23,669 nt of DNA from positions 1 through 23,669 of the forward strand of contig JAAAUF010000461.1 in assembly GCA_015499985.1 (NCBI GenBank). Reading direction: 5' to 3'. The first letter of the stretch is position 1; each line of letters begins with the position of its first letter. Both the position numbers and the translations under genes were made by a program. Positions 8,340-18,076 of this stretch are shown in pieces. The notes below the pieces were generated by a model that was given only the letters and a program-made list of their open reading frames with translations, did no database searches and was not told the origin of the DNA. Source of the DNA: Haplosporangium gracile (lineage: Eukaryota > Mortierellomycota > Mortierellomycetes > Mortierellales > Mortierellaceae).

Positions 8340-9402
8340 AAGCATCATCGAACATATTTTTTTGTTCCTTCACGAAAAAAATAAATAAATAAACATGCAA
8401 TTTGAAACCTTGACATGTTATTATTTTTTTCGCACACTGATATAACGGTGTCAACGATCTTCTTTTTTTATAAGAAAAATGTGTACTTTTCCTTCACGAA
8501 TCAACCATAATGTATGTAACTATCTTTCTGAACAAATTCCTCGTCTGTCCTGTCCCTGGTGGACACAAAGAGACAAAAAATAACAATGGAGGCGGTTCTG
8601 CTTTTCTTTGTTGCTCTCGGTCGGGATCTTGATTGAACCTTCTTTTGTACCACAGTTGGCATGCCGAGGGTGTCCTCCTGGTAAATGTCCTACCCAACTA
8701 AATGGAATTGGATGTTCTTTTCCGACTCCTTGTCTAATGGCCACGCCTCCCTTCCTTGGCGCCTCTCAGGGGGCGTAGGGCTTAACGAGAACGTGGATAA
8801 GAAACAAGAAAATATGAAGGACGTTCGTGGTGGCATCAAAAAGAGAAAACAAGCGTGTCTCTTGCGTGGGTCATCGTACATATTGAAAGAAATAAGGGGG
8901 GCGTGCGCACATCCAAAATAAGCAACTGTTGGTCTTATTCAAATGGCTGTTAATCATGACTTATTTACCGCATTCATTGCCGCCGCCTCCGCTTCCTCTT
9001 CTACACAAAATAAGGAACAGCACAAAGTTGTTTTACCTCCATGATGCTTTTCATGCGAATCAAGTGTATGTGATGGATTTCATCTCTGAGCAAGCAAGCA
9101 GGCAACAGGGGTTACGGCAGAGGATACAAGGAAAAGGTATGACGATGTGAGTGTGTTTGAGCATTTCTTTGTTTATTTGGGCTGTTGGATTTTTGTTTTT
9201 TTGCATGCGTGTAAGGTGAGAAGAGGGGGTGGGCATAAAGAAAGAAAGAAAAAAAAAAAAGGTCAAAACAAGACACGCCGCAGTATGTGCTTTAGACTTC
9301 AAACTTCTTTTTTCTTTTTTTCTCTCGCTTCATTGCACTCCCTCTTCATCCATCCCTTTTCTCTCTACATCTCCCTCCGAGTCGAGATCAAGATAGGACA
9401 TA
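8340..9402. other. Intergenic region, 3' end of one gene and promoter of the next
   Basis: AATAAATAAATAAA starting at 8380 is the probable poly(A) signal of the cysteine-rich gene. The middle (8450-9250) has only short frames without features and a poly-A run near 9250. The last 100 bases are a C/T-rich leader before the ATG at 9403. Confidence 0.45.
8380..8393 (+). terminator. Poly(A) signal of the cysteine-rich gene
   Basis: Three overlapping AATAAA words lie 41 bases after the last stop codon. Confidence 0.5.
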
Positions 9403-10896
9403 ATGGCCGAAGCAGACATTCTACAAGCCCGCAAGGCTCACAACCACCTAGAAGACGAGTCCACTTCCGTCCCCATCGTCGAATCTCATTCTGGCGCCGA
9501 TCAATACCCAAACCCATTCCAGCAACACGTCGGACAGGCACATGGACGTTCAGCCAATCAACAGCACTACAATGTCATGATCCCGACGGTCGATTACTGG
9601 CCTGCAATCTTCCTCGACGGTCTCAAGTCCTCGGCCCACTTTGCAGTCCTCGGTCTCAAGAAGGCCCGCGCCAAGTGGCAAGAGTATCAATCCTTTCATT
9701 CTGGCAGCGGCGGAGCATATCAGGTCCTCCCCACTACTGTCGACACCTGTTCCCAACAACAAAGTACCACAACACGGCAGACTTTCACATTCGGAAGCAA
9801 GAGGCAACAAAAGGGCGGGCACCGGTTCAGCGTCTCGGGTCGTCGTCTCACCCGACTCCTCCTCTTCTTGGTTCTTGTCGTCACAACTATCTTGCTCTTG
9901 GTCCTCCCTCATAGGTTGAATCCCCTGGAAGACCGTGCCATCTGGATCCGATACTACTCGCACGAGGAGGCGATTAAAATTATGGTCCCCTACGGATTGA
10001 AGTTGCACGTGTCGGATGTCAAGAAGGCGGCGTTGAAGGAGATGCACCAGGGGTATTCGTCGTTTGCTCCTGGAAACGTCAAGCTCATCTCGAAGGTGAA
10101 TGGAGCTCTGTCGCCTGATGAGGTGTGGGATAACCGCGATTGGGTCTTTCAGAGCTCTGCCCGTCACCCTATCCTCGTCGTCGATACCAAATACGGTACG
10201 TTCTTCTCTATCTCTGTTAAATGTTGGAAGAGAGAGTTAAAAAGAGGCAATTGATGGTCAATGCATTTTGTTCTTTATGCTCAATCATTTATTAAGGGTT
10301 CTGAACAAGCCCAGATTGTCCTTCCTTTTCCCTGGTTACTAACTTGCTCTCCTGTATGTACCATGGTACCATGGTAGACTTGTTTCAGTTTTTGAACTCT
10401 TCGCTCAACTGCTTTGCATCACAACGAGAGTATGATCAGCAGCGTCGTGATCGATTCATGGTTTCGTTTAATCCACAGTACAACGACTACACCACGCTTG
10501 CCTGGATCATCGACAACATCGCCAATGGACAAAAATACTTTGAGGAACATGATATCTTTTACCTGCGCGAAGCCTTCGACGGTGCGTCATGTTCATTTTT
10601 TTTTTTTTTGTTCTTTTTACTTTTCGACCATATTTGCTTGAGTATTGATATAATATGTGTGCTTATACCTCTCTGCTATTCTTCCAATTGACACTTTACA
10701 AATAGATCCAAGGAAGAATGATCCACGGACATTACAGAGATGGACAAAGAACAGTAGGAGCAGAGATTACTACACTACACCGGATATTGACTACATCCCC
10801 CACATAACTGCCAGACCTGTGTGGAGTGACGATTTGGAATCCCCTCCCTCTCTTTTTGAGCATCCCGAGGACTCGATGTACAACGGCCGGCGGTAG
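9403..10896 (+). CDS. Single-pass membrane protein of unknown function
   Basis: Three exons: 9403-10195, 10378-10581 and 10706-10896, with 182- and 124-nt introns (donors GTACGT and GTGCGT; a TACTAAC-like branch site before the first acceptor). The spliced frame is 395 residues and its total length divides by three, which supports the model. I do not recognise the family. Residues 1-145 are hydrophilic and Gln/Ser-rich with an embedded hydrophobic patch (YWPAIFLDGLKSSAHF). Residues about 151-169 form one strong transmembrane helix (LLLFLVLVVTTILLLVL) preceded by basic residues (GRRLTR), suggesting a type II topology with the N-terminus in the cytosol. The C-terminal 225 residues are soluble, acidic and aromatic-rich (KYFEEHDIFYLREAFD), and probably lumenal or extracellular. 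No catalytic motif was seen. A C/T-rich leader precedes the ATG. Confidence 0.8.
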
Positions 10897-11349
10897 GAGA
10901 AGCAGCAGGATCCGTCACCATTGCGCGTGTGAATTGGCTGGCGTATCTTTTGAGTTTTCTTTAAGGAGCATTCTGAATAAAAAAACTCCCCCAGAAAGAA
11001 TAAAAGAAAAGCAATTCCAATTTTTTGTGAGATGTATAAACGTACACTGATCTAGCATTCAAGAGCCAAAGATAGGTGGATGGTCCTTCTTCCCCCTCTC
11101 CTTCATTTATTTTGATCAATCCCTTGTTCATGGCCTGGGCCCTGGATTTTTGCTCCTGGACGTCCATCAACACCCGCGCCCTGTCAACTTTTACAGTTTT
11201 GTTTTTTGTGCGCGATTCACGACAAAGAGTGCGACATCCTTTTTTTCTCTTCTTTTTCTTCTCTCTCGTCATACATTCACCATCCTCTCTTTCCCTTCAC
11301 CCATCTCTCTCTCTTTTCGTTTATACCTGCCAATTAACATCCTCCAGCA
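10897..11349. other. Intergenic region between the membrane-protein gene and the Sel1 cluster
   Basis: AATAAA at 10976-10981, with another AATAAAA just after, forms the probable poly(A) signal. The second half is the C/T-rich leader (about 11270-11349) of the first Sel1-family copy. No gene was seen. Confidence 0.5.
10976..10981 (+). terminator. Poly(A) signal of the membrane-protein gene
   Basis: AATAAA lies 80 bases after the stop codon, with a second AATAAAA about 20 bases further on. Confidence 0.5.
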
Positions 11350-12282
11350 ATGTCGCAAGATAATGCAGCGCTAGTACCCCTCCAACATGTACAAGCAGTC
11401 CGACCAGTCTTCAAGGACGGGTCATCACCATCCTCATCCTCATCCTCGTCACCCGACAGAGGAGTCATCCTCCCAACCTGCCACTTGGACCTCAATGCTG
11501 GACCCAAGCTTGTGTTTGCGGGAGAATATCTTTGCAGTCTTTCATAATGCCTTCTATGTCCGTCATGAGGCTAGGGTCTTGCCGTTTTATGAAGGATACC
11601 AATTCTGCACGTAGGTTGTCGTCTGGTGTTTGTTTTGAGTTAGCGTGCTTTTTTTTGGGTTTGAATTGTGGAGCGACACGCATGTTTGGGCCTAGTTTTA
11701 ACGGAGGAACCTTTTTTTTTTTTTGGTGAAGAAATGATGAATAGATTAGATCCTTAGAGGATCGCTGCGATCCTGGATGCGACGCTGGATATTGTCCTTG
11801 AGGGTCAAGTGCCGTACACCGAAGCAGAAATACCCCAGGCCATTCCAAAACAAGTTCTCACGGACACGAGTGTCAATACTTCAAGAGAGAAAGGAGGAGA
11901 AGGAGCAGGATCTGGAACCTACGGGATCTTTGTAAGCGTACAAGCGTGACGCAGACAACGTTAATGCCTTCGCCGCATACGGGTCGCATTGCAGTACGAC
12001 AACGGTTTCGACGGAACCCTCAAGGGCGATAAAAATGCAGCAAAATGGTACATGATCTCGACTAAGCAAGAATACGCGTCCGCTCAGTACAACCTCGCGG
12101 TCATGTATGGTGAGGGACGGGGGCTTCAGCAGAGCAATGCGGAGGCCATGCAGTGGTACGGGAAGGTGAATGTTGAAGTGTATTGGAGGTGGGGTGTTGG
12201 GTTGGCGGAAGGTGTTGCGAAGGCGTTTTTCCTGAAAGGGATCAAGATCCAGAGGATAAATAAGATTCGGATTGCGAAATAG
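11350..12282 (+). pseudogene. Sel1-repeat family copy 1, frameshifted pseudogene
   Basis: Exon 1 starts MSQDNAALVPLQHVQAVRPV and carries the N-terminal family domain. Its frame shifts near 11511-11521 (TTTGCGGGAG looks like one extra base), after which the domain continues as ENIFAVFHNAFYVRHEARVL and PFYEGYQF. A phase-2 intron (11611-11744, donor GTAGGT) sits at the position used in copies 2 and 3. Exon 2 then reads LDP, a TAG (11755-11757) where copy 3 has Pro, and RIAAILDATLDIVLEGQ. Two more frame changes (near 11936 and 11986) precede about two Sel1-type helix pairs (NAAKWYMIST and SAQYNLAVMYGEGRGL). Sel1 repeats are TPR-like alpha-alpha hairpins that scaffold protein complexes. The copy ends at TAG 12280-12282, and the repeats stop early compared with copy 3. 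A dead copy is the simplest reading. Confidence 0.75.
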
Positions 12283-12398
12283 GGCCATGCATGGAATTCG
12301 AATGCTGTCCATGAATGGAGATAAAGATAATCATCATGGGCCTACTACTATTTACTATTCCATTCAAAATTAACGATTGTCGTCCAACCCTCCACACC

Positions 12399-12490
12399 NN
12401 NNNNNNNNNNNNNNNNNNNNNNNNNNNNNNNNNNNNNNNNNNNNNNNNNNNNNNNNNNNNNNNNNNNNNNNNNNNNNNNNNNNNNNNNNN
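12399..12490. other. Assembly gap (92 N)
   Basis: Ninety-two undetermined bases lie between Sel1 copy 1 and copy 2. The true size is unknown, and a collapsed repeat between near-identical paralogues could be hidden here. Confidence 0.95.
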
Positions 12491-12639
12491 AACGCATGTT
12501 TTCCGTTCGTTCTTCACATCACGCCCCTACTTTGCATTCATCGTTGTTGCATTCAATTCATCTTTCCCGCTCGGCTGGCAAGTTCTACCCTCTCCTTCAC
12601 CAACGACTTTCGAACCTGCAGTCATCATCAACAATAGCA

Positions 12640-14524
12640 ATGCAGGAGGACGATCAACAACAAGCTGTCCGCGCAGTTTACAAAAACGGACTCCCCGTGC
12701 CAGAATATGTAACCTCGGAGGGCTTACAAGTCGCCTGTTACCTTAACGCGGGTTCAGGGAAGCATATCGTCCTTTGGGAGGACATACAGGCGGCCTTCAA
12801 GAATGTTGTTCATGTTCGGTTCGGGGACAAGATCCTTCCTTTTCTGAAAAGTGCAGACTTCAAGAGATAAGGCCTTTTTGTTAGGCTAATTATTTGTTGG
12901 ATTAAATTAGTGTGCTGTAATTCGGTTCCTGGTGACTGATATTATCGCTATTTATTGATGTAGGCTTAAACCACCCCGCATTGCAGCAGCCCTAGACACT
13001 GTACTGGATGACATCATTGAGGATCCAACGGCGGTGGTTGCAGACAGTTGACTGGATGTAGCGAAAATGAGTCAGGCGACGGCGACGGCGGTCGAGGATA
13101 AGGTGGCGTTCCCAGGAACAGGAGAAGCTGTTCAGTCTGCCAAAAGGCAAGCTGTAGGCGACATCGACACTAAGACTCACCTAGCATCTAACACCAAGCG
13201 GTCAAAATTCAACTCGCTTTTGTCACCAGTGCCACCAACACCGCAGGGCGACACGGTCCTGTCATTGTCATCCTCCATGTCTGCTCCCTCATCGTCTAAC
13301 CCCACAGTTTCCGCTTCTTCAACCTCCTCCTCCTCTCCCACCTCACTTTCATCAACTTCGTCGTCCTCCAATGGCTAAATGAACCCGAGTGACCCGAAAT
13401 CACAGGTGGCGCTGGAGAAAATGTCTGAGTCGGGTGCCGGCGTTGATCAGGACTATGAGGCGGCAGTGTTCTAGTATCGGAAAGCAGCTGAGTGAGAGGG
13501 CGTGCTTGGGCAACGGAGGCTGGGCTGCATGTATGGGAACGGCTTGGATGTGGCGCATGATCGATCTGAGGTGATGGCGTGGTATCTTCAAGCTGCCGAG
13601 CAAGGAGACTCGAAATCGCAGTGCTATGTCGGCTTACTGCTCTACAATGGTAATGTGGGAGTTTAGCAGGGTTACACTCAGGCCATGGCATGGTTCCAGA
13701 AGGCCGCCTTAGGAGGAGATGTCGATGCACGTCGGCGTACTGTTCTACCAGGGCCAAGGCGTCGTGCAGGATTTTGCCAAGGCCAAGGAGTAGTTTTGAT
13801 GGCTTCCCATCAGGAGCACCGGGAAGCTCAGCGTAGTGTCGGCAAAATGTATGAATATGGTCATGGAGTGAGAAAAGGCAAGGTTGCTGCCAAGAGGTGG
13901 TTCGACAGAGCAGTAGCCAATAACCATCCTGAAGCTCTGGACACCATCGGTAAATTGTACTACTACGGCAACCGTTGCTCCCAAGATTATACCAAAGCCT
14001 TGGAATTTTATCTCATGGCCGCAGACCAAGGATACGCAGAAGCCCAGTTCAATATTGGTCACCTGTACTACTTTTGTCTTGGCGCCCAACAGGACTACAC
14101 CAAGGCCCATGAGTAATGGCTCGAGACTGCGGTTGCAGGATATAGTGGGGCACAGTCAGGGATGGGCTGTATGTATACTGAAGGTCGAGGCATTCCAGTG
14201 GATCACACCAAGGCTGCAGAGTGGTTTGTCAAAGCGGCGGAGTAAGGAGAGAGGTCCACGCAATACAACTTTGGTGTACTCTACGAGAGCAAGGATAGTT
14301 TTCTTGAAGATGATAGCAAAGCATTCGAGTGGTACAGGAAGGCTGCCGAGCAGAGCCATGTGGATGCTCAGTTTTAGATCGGTAGATTCTATGCCGAGGA
14401 CCGCGGTAGAGTTATGCAGAGCTACGCCAAGGCCGTCGCGTGGTACATCAAGGTGGCTGATAAAGAAAACGAATTAGCGAAGGAGGAGTTGTCGCGTTTG
14501 AGAAACACTGGCGTTGTTCCTTAA
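12640..14524 (+). pseudogene. Sel1-repeat family copy 2, long pseudogene with many stops
   Basis: Exon 1 (12640-12866) encodes the intact N-terminal domain (MQEDDQQQAVRAVYKNG, then IVLWEDIQAAFKNVVHVRFG). The donor at the conserved site reads AG/ATAAGG instead of AG/GTAAGG, so the frame runs into TAA 12868-12870. From the acceptor at 12963 the frame continues as PPRIAAALDTVLDDI, a Ser-rich linker, and about ten Sel1 repeats ending at TAA 14522-14524. In-frame stops lie at 13049, 13376, 13472, 13493, 13664, 14114, 14243 and 14375. A ninth, at 13791, sits in a short segment read in a shifted frame (about 13727-13797). Intact repeats include SVGKMYEYGHGV and DYTKALEFYLMAADQG. Several stops stand exactly where Sel1 consensus has Gln (AAE-stop-G) or Trp (F-stop-YRKAAE). 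A truncated exon-1-only product of 76 residues could still be made. Confidence 0.85.
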
Positions 14525-14977
14525 CTCGAAGAGTATTTTTCGAGGATTTGTCCGAAGGAGAAACGTAAGCAAAAAAAAAAGAAACTAAGGGCCAACAAGC
14601 TGACAATAGTTTTGTTTTCCCGTAGAATATCTGCATGTTTGATTCTTCTTGATTTGCTGTCGAGTATCGTTTACTCTTTGGACATGGCTAAAGAACAAGG
14701 ACCGAAAGGGGAGAATGAACTCTACAAGGTAAATAAGAATAAATTCAATTGGGTCCAACTTTGTGCCTGACAGGAGGCTTAGTCCAAACTCAAAAAAACA
14801 AGCCAAATGAGGCGTCCTCTATTTTTTCTTTGCTTTCCTTCTTTTCTTCATCTTCCGCACTCTCTTTCTCTGCATTCGTCACTGTCGCATTCATTGCTCC
14901 CCATCACACTAGACAGCAAGGATCTTTTGTCCTCGTTAGTAACTTCCGGCACGGTGTCATCGCCAGCAACAACAGCA
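14525..14977. other. Spacer and leader between Sel1 copies 2 and 3
   Basis: No gene was seen. The last 100 bases (from about 14875) match the leader of copy 2: GCATTCGTC and CATTCATTG words, then GCAATGCAGGAGG at the start codon. The promoter was therefore duplicated with the gene. Confidence 0.5.
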
Positions 14978-16505
14978 ATGCAGGAGGATCAAGTACACGC
15001 TGTCCGAGCAGTTTATAAGGACGGTACACCAGCAACAGGACATACGCCAGTGGGCGGTCTACATGTTGTCTGCTACTTTGACGCGGCTTCACGACGGAAT
15101 ATCATTCTCTGGGAGGATATCCTTATACCGTTTAAGAATGCCCTTTATGCTCGGTCAGGGACGAAGGTCCACCCCTTTCTCAAGGATACCGACTTCAACA
15201 GGTGTGTGCTTTTTATTGTTTGCTTTTTATTTGTTGTTTCAAACATAAGCAAGCCATGTCGAATCTAGCATCGTCTCATCTCTTTCGGTACTTAGGTTGG
15301 AACCACCTCGTATTTCTGCCATCCCGAATACTGTATTGGATGTGGTATTAGAGGGCCAAGCAGCGGTCAATGATCATGGAGCACCTTCAGGACCAGGAAC
15401 TGCTATCACATCATCGAAAACGCAACCAGAATCCGAGCCCGACAACAGCAACAATACTGAATCCAATGCCAATCGCTCAAAAGTCGACACATCTACAAAC
15501 CAGTCACGACCTTCACAAAACGATGCAGTCCCCTCCTCTTTTTCGTCGTCTCCTTCATCATCCCCGTTACCCAACTTCGAAACATACCCACAGGACTCAA
15601 ACGCACAGGTCATACTGGGAAGAAAGTATCAGGAGGGCGACGGAATTGAACAGGATTACCAGGCGGCTATGAGCTTGTTTCTGAAGGCTGCTGAGCAGGG
15701 CAATATCAAGGGTCTGAGGTGGGTCGGGTACATGTATGCTGAAGGCTTGGGCGTACTACAGGACTTTACAATGGCAAGTAAGCTGTACCGCAGAGCGGCC
15801 GAACACGGAGATTCAACAGCGCAGTTGAACCTGGGAAAACTTTACGACAATGGCGAAGGAGTTCAGCAGGATTTTGCCAAGGCAATGGAATGGTTCGTCA
15901 AAGCTGCTCAACAGGAAAATACGAGCGCTTATTGCAGTATAGCGTATATGTACCATAACGGCCGAGGTGTCGCGCAGGATCCTATCAAAGCCTTTCATTG
16001 GTACCACAAGGCGGCAGTCGTTCAAGTGAACGACACCACAGTAATGGCATCAGTGGCCAAGGCACAGACGTCGATTGCACATATGTACGTTGAAGGCCGA
16101 GGCGGTGTCTCGGTGGACTTTACTAAGGCAGCAGAGTGGTATCTGAAGGCAGCGGAGCGGGGACTTTCGACGGCACAGCACCACATTGCATTGCTCTGCG
16201 ATGGTGGTCTTGGTGTTGCACAGGATCCTGTCAGAGCAGCGAGATGGTTCAAGAAGGCAGCGGCGCAAGGCGATGCGAGTTCTCAATATAAACTCGGCGG
16301 ATTGTATGCTGAGGGTCGTGGTGTTGCGAAGGATCTTCGGAAAGCTGAGAAATTTTATGTAAGGGCGGCCGAGCAAGGCTACAAAAAAGCGCAGGACGAG
16401 CTGCATCCTTTGAGGGAGAGAATGCGTGAGGTTCGACAACAATACCGACAGGAACGAATTCGCAGGGCAAAGGGCATGGAAACAGAAACTCGAGGAGAAG
16501 AGTAA
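14978..16505 (+). CDS. Sel1-repeat protein, intact copy 3
   Basis: Exon 1 is 14978-15201 and exon 2 is 15296-16505, joined across a 94-nt phase-2 intron (GTGTGT donor, CTTAG acceptor). The product has 477 residues. Residues 1-95 form the family N-terminal domain (VHAVRAVYKDGTP, NIILWEDILIPFKNALYARS and LEPPRISAIPNTVLDVVLEG). Residues 96-176 are a Ser/Asn/Gln-rich linker. From about 177 to 440 there are seven Sel1 repeats of about 36 residues, for example LNLGKLYDNGEGVQQDFAKA followed by MEWFVKAAQQ. The C-terminus is basic and helical (RERMREVRQQYRQERIRRAK). Sel1 proteins act as adaptors that hold complexes together. No enzyme motif, signal peptide or membrane helix is visible, so a cytosolic scaffold is likely. 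The ATG is chosen because GCAATGCAGGAG is shared with copy 2. The stop overlaps the poly(A) signal (TAATAAA). Confidence 0.9.
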
Positions 16506-16509
16506 TAAA
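16504..16509 (+). terminator. Poly(A) signal overlapping the copy 3 stop codon
   Basis: AATAAA overlaps the last bases of the TAA stop (TAATAAATG). It may be the cleavage signal, which would leave a very short 3' UTR. Confidence 0.35.
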
Positions 16510-16825
16510 TGAGCCGGCTTTTTTCAGTCGAGTGTCATTGAGTATGATTTTGTGAAGGCTTCTTTTTCTGTTTGCGAGATGCAACATGTCTATCACATCC
16601 TTTGATAATAATGGTAAGAGTGATGCCGCCAGGGCGATTAATTTGGTTGTTTCAGGCTTCTTTGTCTCAGAGTGGCTTAGCAAATCATGAACACGAAAAA
16701 TGCCCCTTATTCAATTGGAATGTCGTTCTCGTGTTTCTCACGCCTTTCAAGATGTCAACTTTGCACTTTCGACACACCTACTCTGCCAACGGTTAGGATT
16801 CTCACTCACCAACGACTTCGCTGCA
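16510..16825. other. Spacer with a decayed Sel1-family leader
   Basis: No gene was seen. The right end (about 16775-16825) contains CTCACTCACCAACGACTTCG, close to the leader just upstream of copy 2 (CTTCACCAACGACTTTCGAA). This indicates a decayed fourth family promoter. Confidence 0.4.
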
Positions 16826-17071
16826 TTGCAGGAAGAACAAGTTCAGCCAATGTGATTAGTCTACAAGATTAGACTTTTAACTCCAGCACAACTCGCTACC
16901 CTGTTGGCTCGTCCGCTATGAGGATGCAATTGTTCGTGTTCGAGGCAGTTTTCTCCGGGTAATACCTTTGTCTTCTGGCGACAGTATCCCTTGCATGCCA
17001 ATTGTCGATTGTGAAGTGATAAAGAGATACTCTTTTCGAGATGCTCTTGCGCTCACAAAGAAGTATGTTTA
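16826..17071 (+). pseudogene. Sel1-family copy 4, very decayed N-terminal relict
   Basis: The expected start ATGCAGGAG reads ATTGCAGGAAG. The following frame, QEEQVQPM, a stop at 16853, then LVYK, matches MQEDQVHAVRAVYK of copy 3 with few changes. Further on, in another frame, YEDAIVRVRGSFLRVIPLSS resembles the WEDI to PFLKD part of the N-terminal domain. It is followed by GDSIPCMPIVDCEV and an open stretch to TAA 17069-17071. No Sel1 repeats were seen after this. The order of matching pieces and the shared leader make a relict likely, although the second half is weak and might belong to something else. Confidence 0.45.
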
Positions 17072-17707
17072 TTAACAAAACACTCCCTTTTGCAAGAAAT
17101 TCACGTCCTTTCAGTGGATCACAAGTGACCCAGTGTGAATTCAAGTCCCTGTTTTGCTGTGTTTGGATTCGTATGGGTGTTTGATTTTGTCCTTTTTTTC
17201 TTCCAGACGGCCAAACTAAAAGTCTTTTTTTTTTCCCATCCTTCTTTCATTTCTCGGGGAAGGGGGAGGTTTCGACCTGTAGCACTATGGTGTCATTATT
17301 AGATGGAAGTGTCGGCAGTGGTGGCAGGAAGAAACACCAACTGAGAGATAGATATAGAGCTTGAACGGGACCCTAGGCCGTTGCTTGTTTTTACCAAAAA
17401 GTGGATATGAACGCAAAACATGGAACAATTAAAAAAAAAAGAAGTCGAACAGTGAATAAAAAGTAGAATAAAGAAAAAAAATAGTCCTTTAGATAATGAT
17501 GACCCTGCTGGAGTCGGACACGTTGACCTACCGCGAAGGTTCAAGTTCAAGCGTTACGCCTAAGACCCCGGGTGGAGATGTTCTTTGAGGACACATACGA
17601 CTTGCTGATGAAGGACCTCCAATCTTATTTGTGAACAAGACGGCAGTTAGCGTGACCGGTGGGTGGATGGGTCGCCAAGATCCTGAAGCCTACTAAGATG
17701 ACGAGAA
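17072..17707. other. Intergenic, nothing recognised
   Basis: AT-rich DNA with poly-A and poly-T runs (17220s, 17430s, 17470s) and no convincing gene, repeat or RNA. Confidence 0.4.
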
Positions 17708-18076
17708 TCATAAATGATGATGGCTGTGATGATCGTAGTTGTGGTGTCTGACGGTGTCACTGGTCGACGTCTCAGGCTTCACGGCAGATTCCTGAGTAAC
17801 AAACAAAGGTAGAAAAGGAACAAACAAAAATGTAAAGAGCAAACAAAAGGGCGCTTTTTTTTTGACAATGAGACTAGGATGTTCCAAGGACATGGCGAAT
17901 GAGAATCAATTCGTTCTGGTTCCTGGATAATTATTTTTTTTTTTTTTTTCGTCTGTTTTTGGTACTTTGCCAAAGGTCAAACACCACGCGCGTCTCTTTT
18001 CTTCTCTTTTTTTTACACCCGTTTTGTGTCGTTGATATGGAGTCGAATCGTTTGTAGATCCGAGTTTAGTTGACAT
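17708..18076 (-). CDS. Candidate tiny two-exon gene, histidine-rich C-terminus
   Basis: This is a weak model. ATG at 18076-18074 opens 20 codons (MSTKLGSTNDSTPYQRHKTG) ending at a GTAAAA donor (18016). The acceptor TTACTCAG after a pyrimidine run (17792) leads in phase 0 into 27 codons (KPETSTSDTVRHHNYDHHSH segment) and TGA 17710-17708. The intron would be 225 nt and the product 47 residues, disordered and His-rich, with possible metal-binding character. An extra internal exon after an ATCCAG acceptor near 17927 is possible, but its donor is poor. The exon could instead belong to a longer gene I cannot resolve. Confidence 0.3.

Noticed and set aside
8685..8921. 78-codon plus-strand frame starting MSYPTKWNWMFFSDS
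   Set aside because: No domain, no splice continuation and no promoter signal; probably chance.
9550..10167. 205-codon minus-strand frame
   Set aside because: It lies opposite the first exon of the membrane-protein gene, whose three-exon model is well supported; it is a shadow frame.
12640..14524. Possible reassigned genetic code, with TAA/TAG read as Gln
   Set aside because: TAG also stands at Trp positions, TGA is involved too, and neighbouring intact genes end normally with TAA, TAG and TGA.
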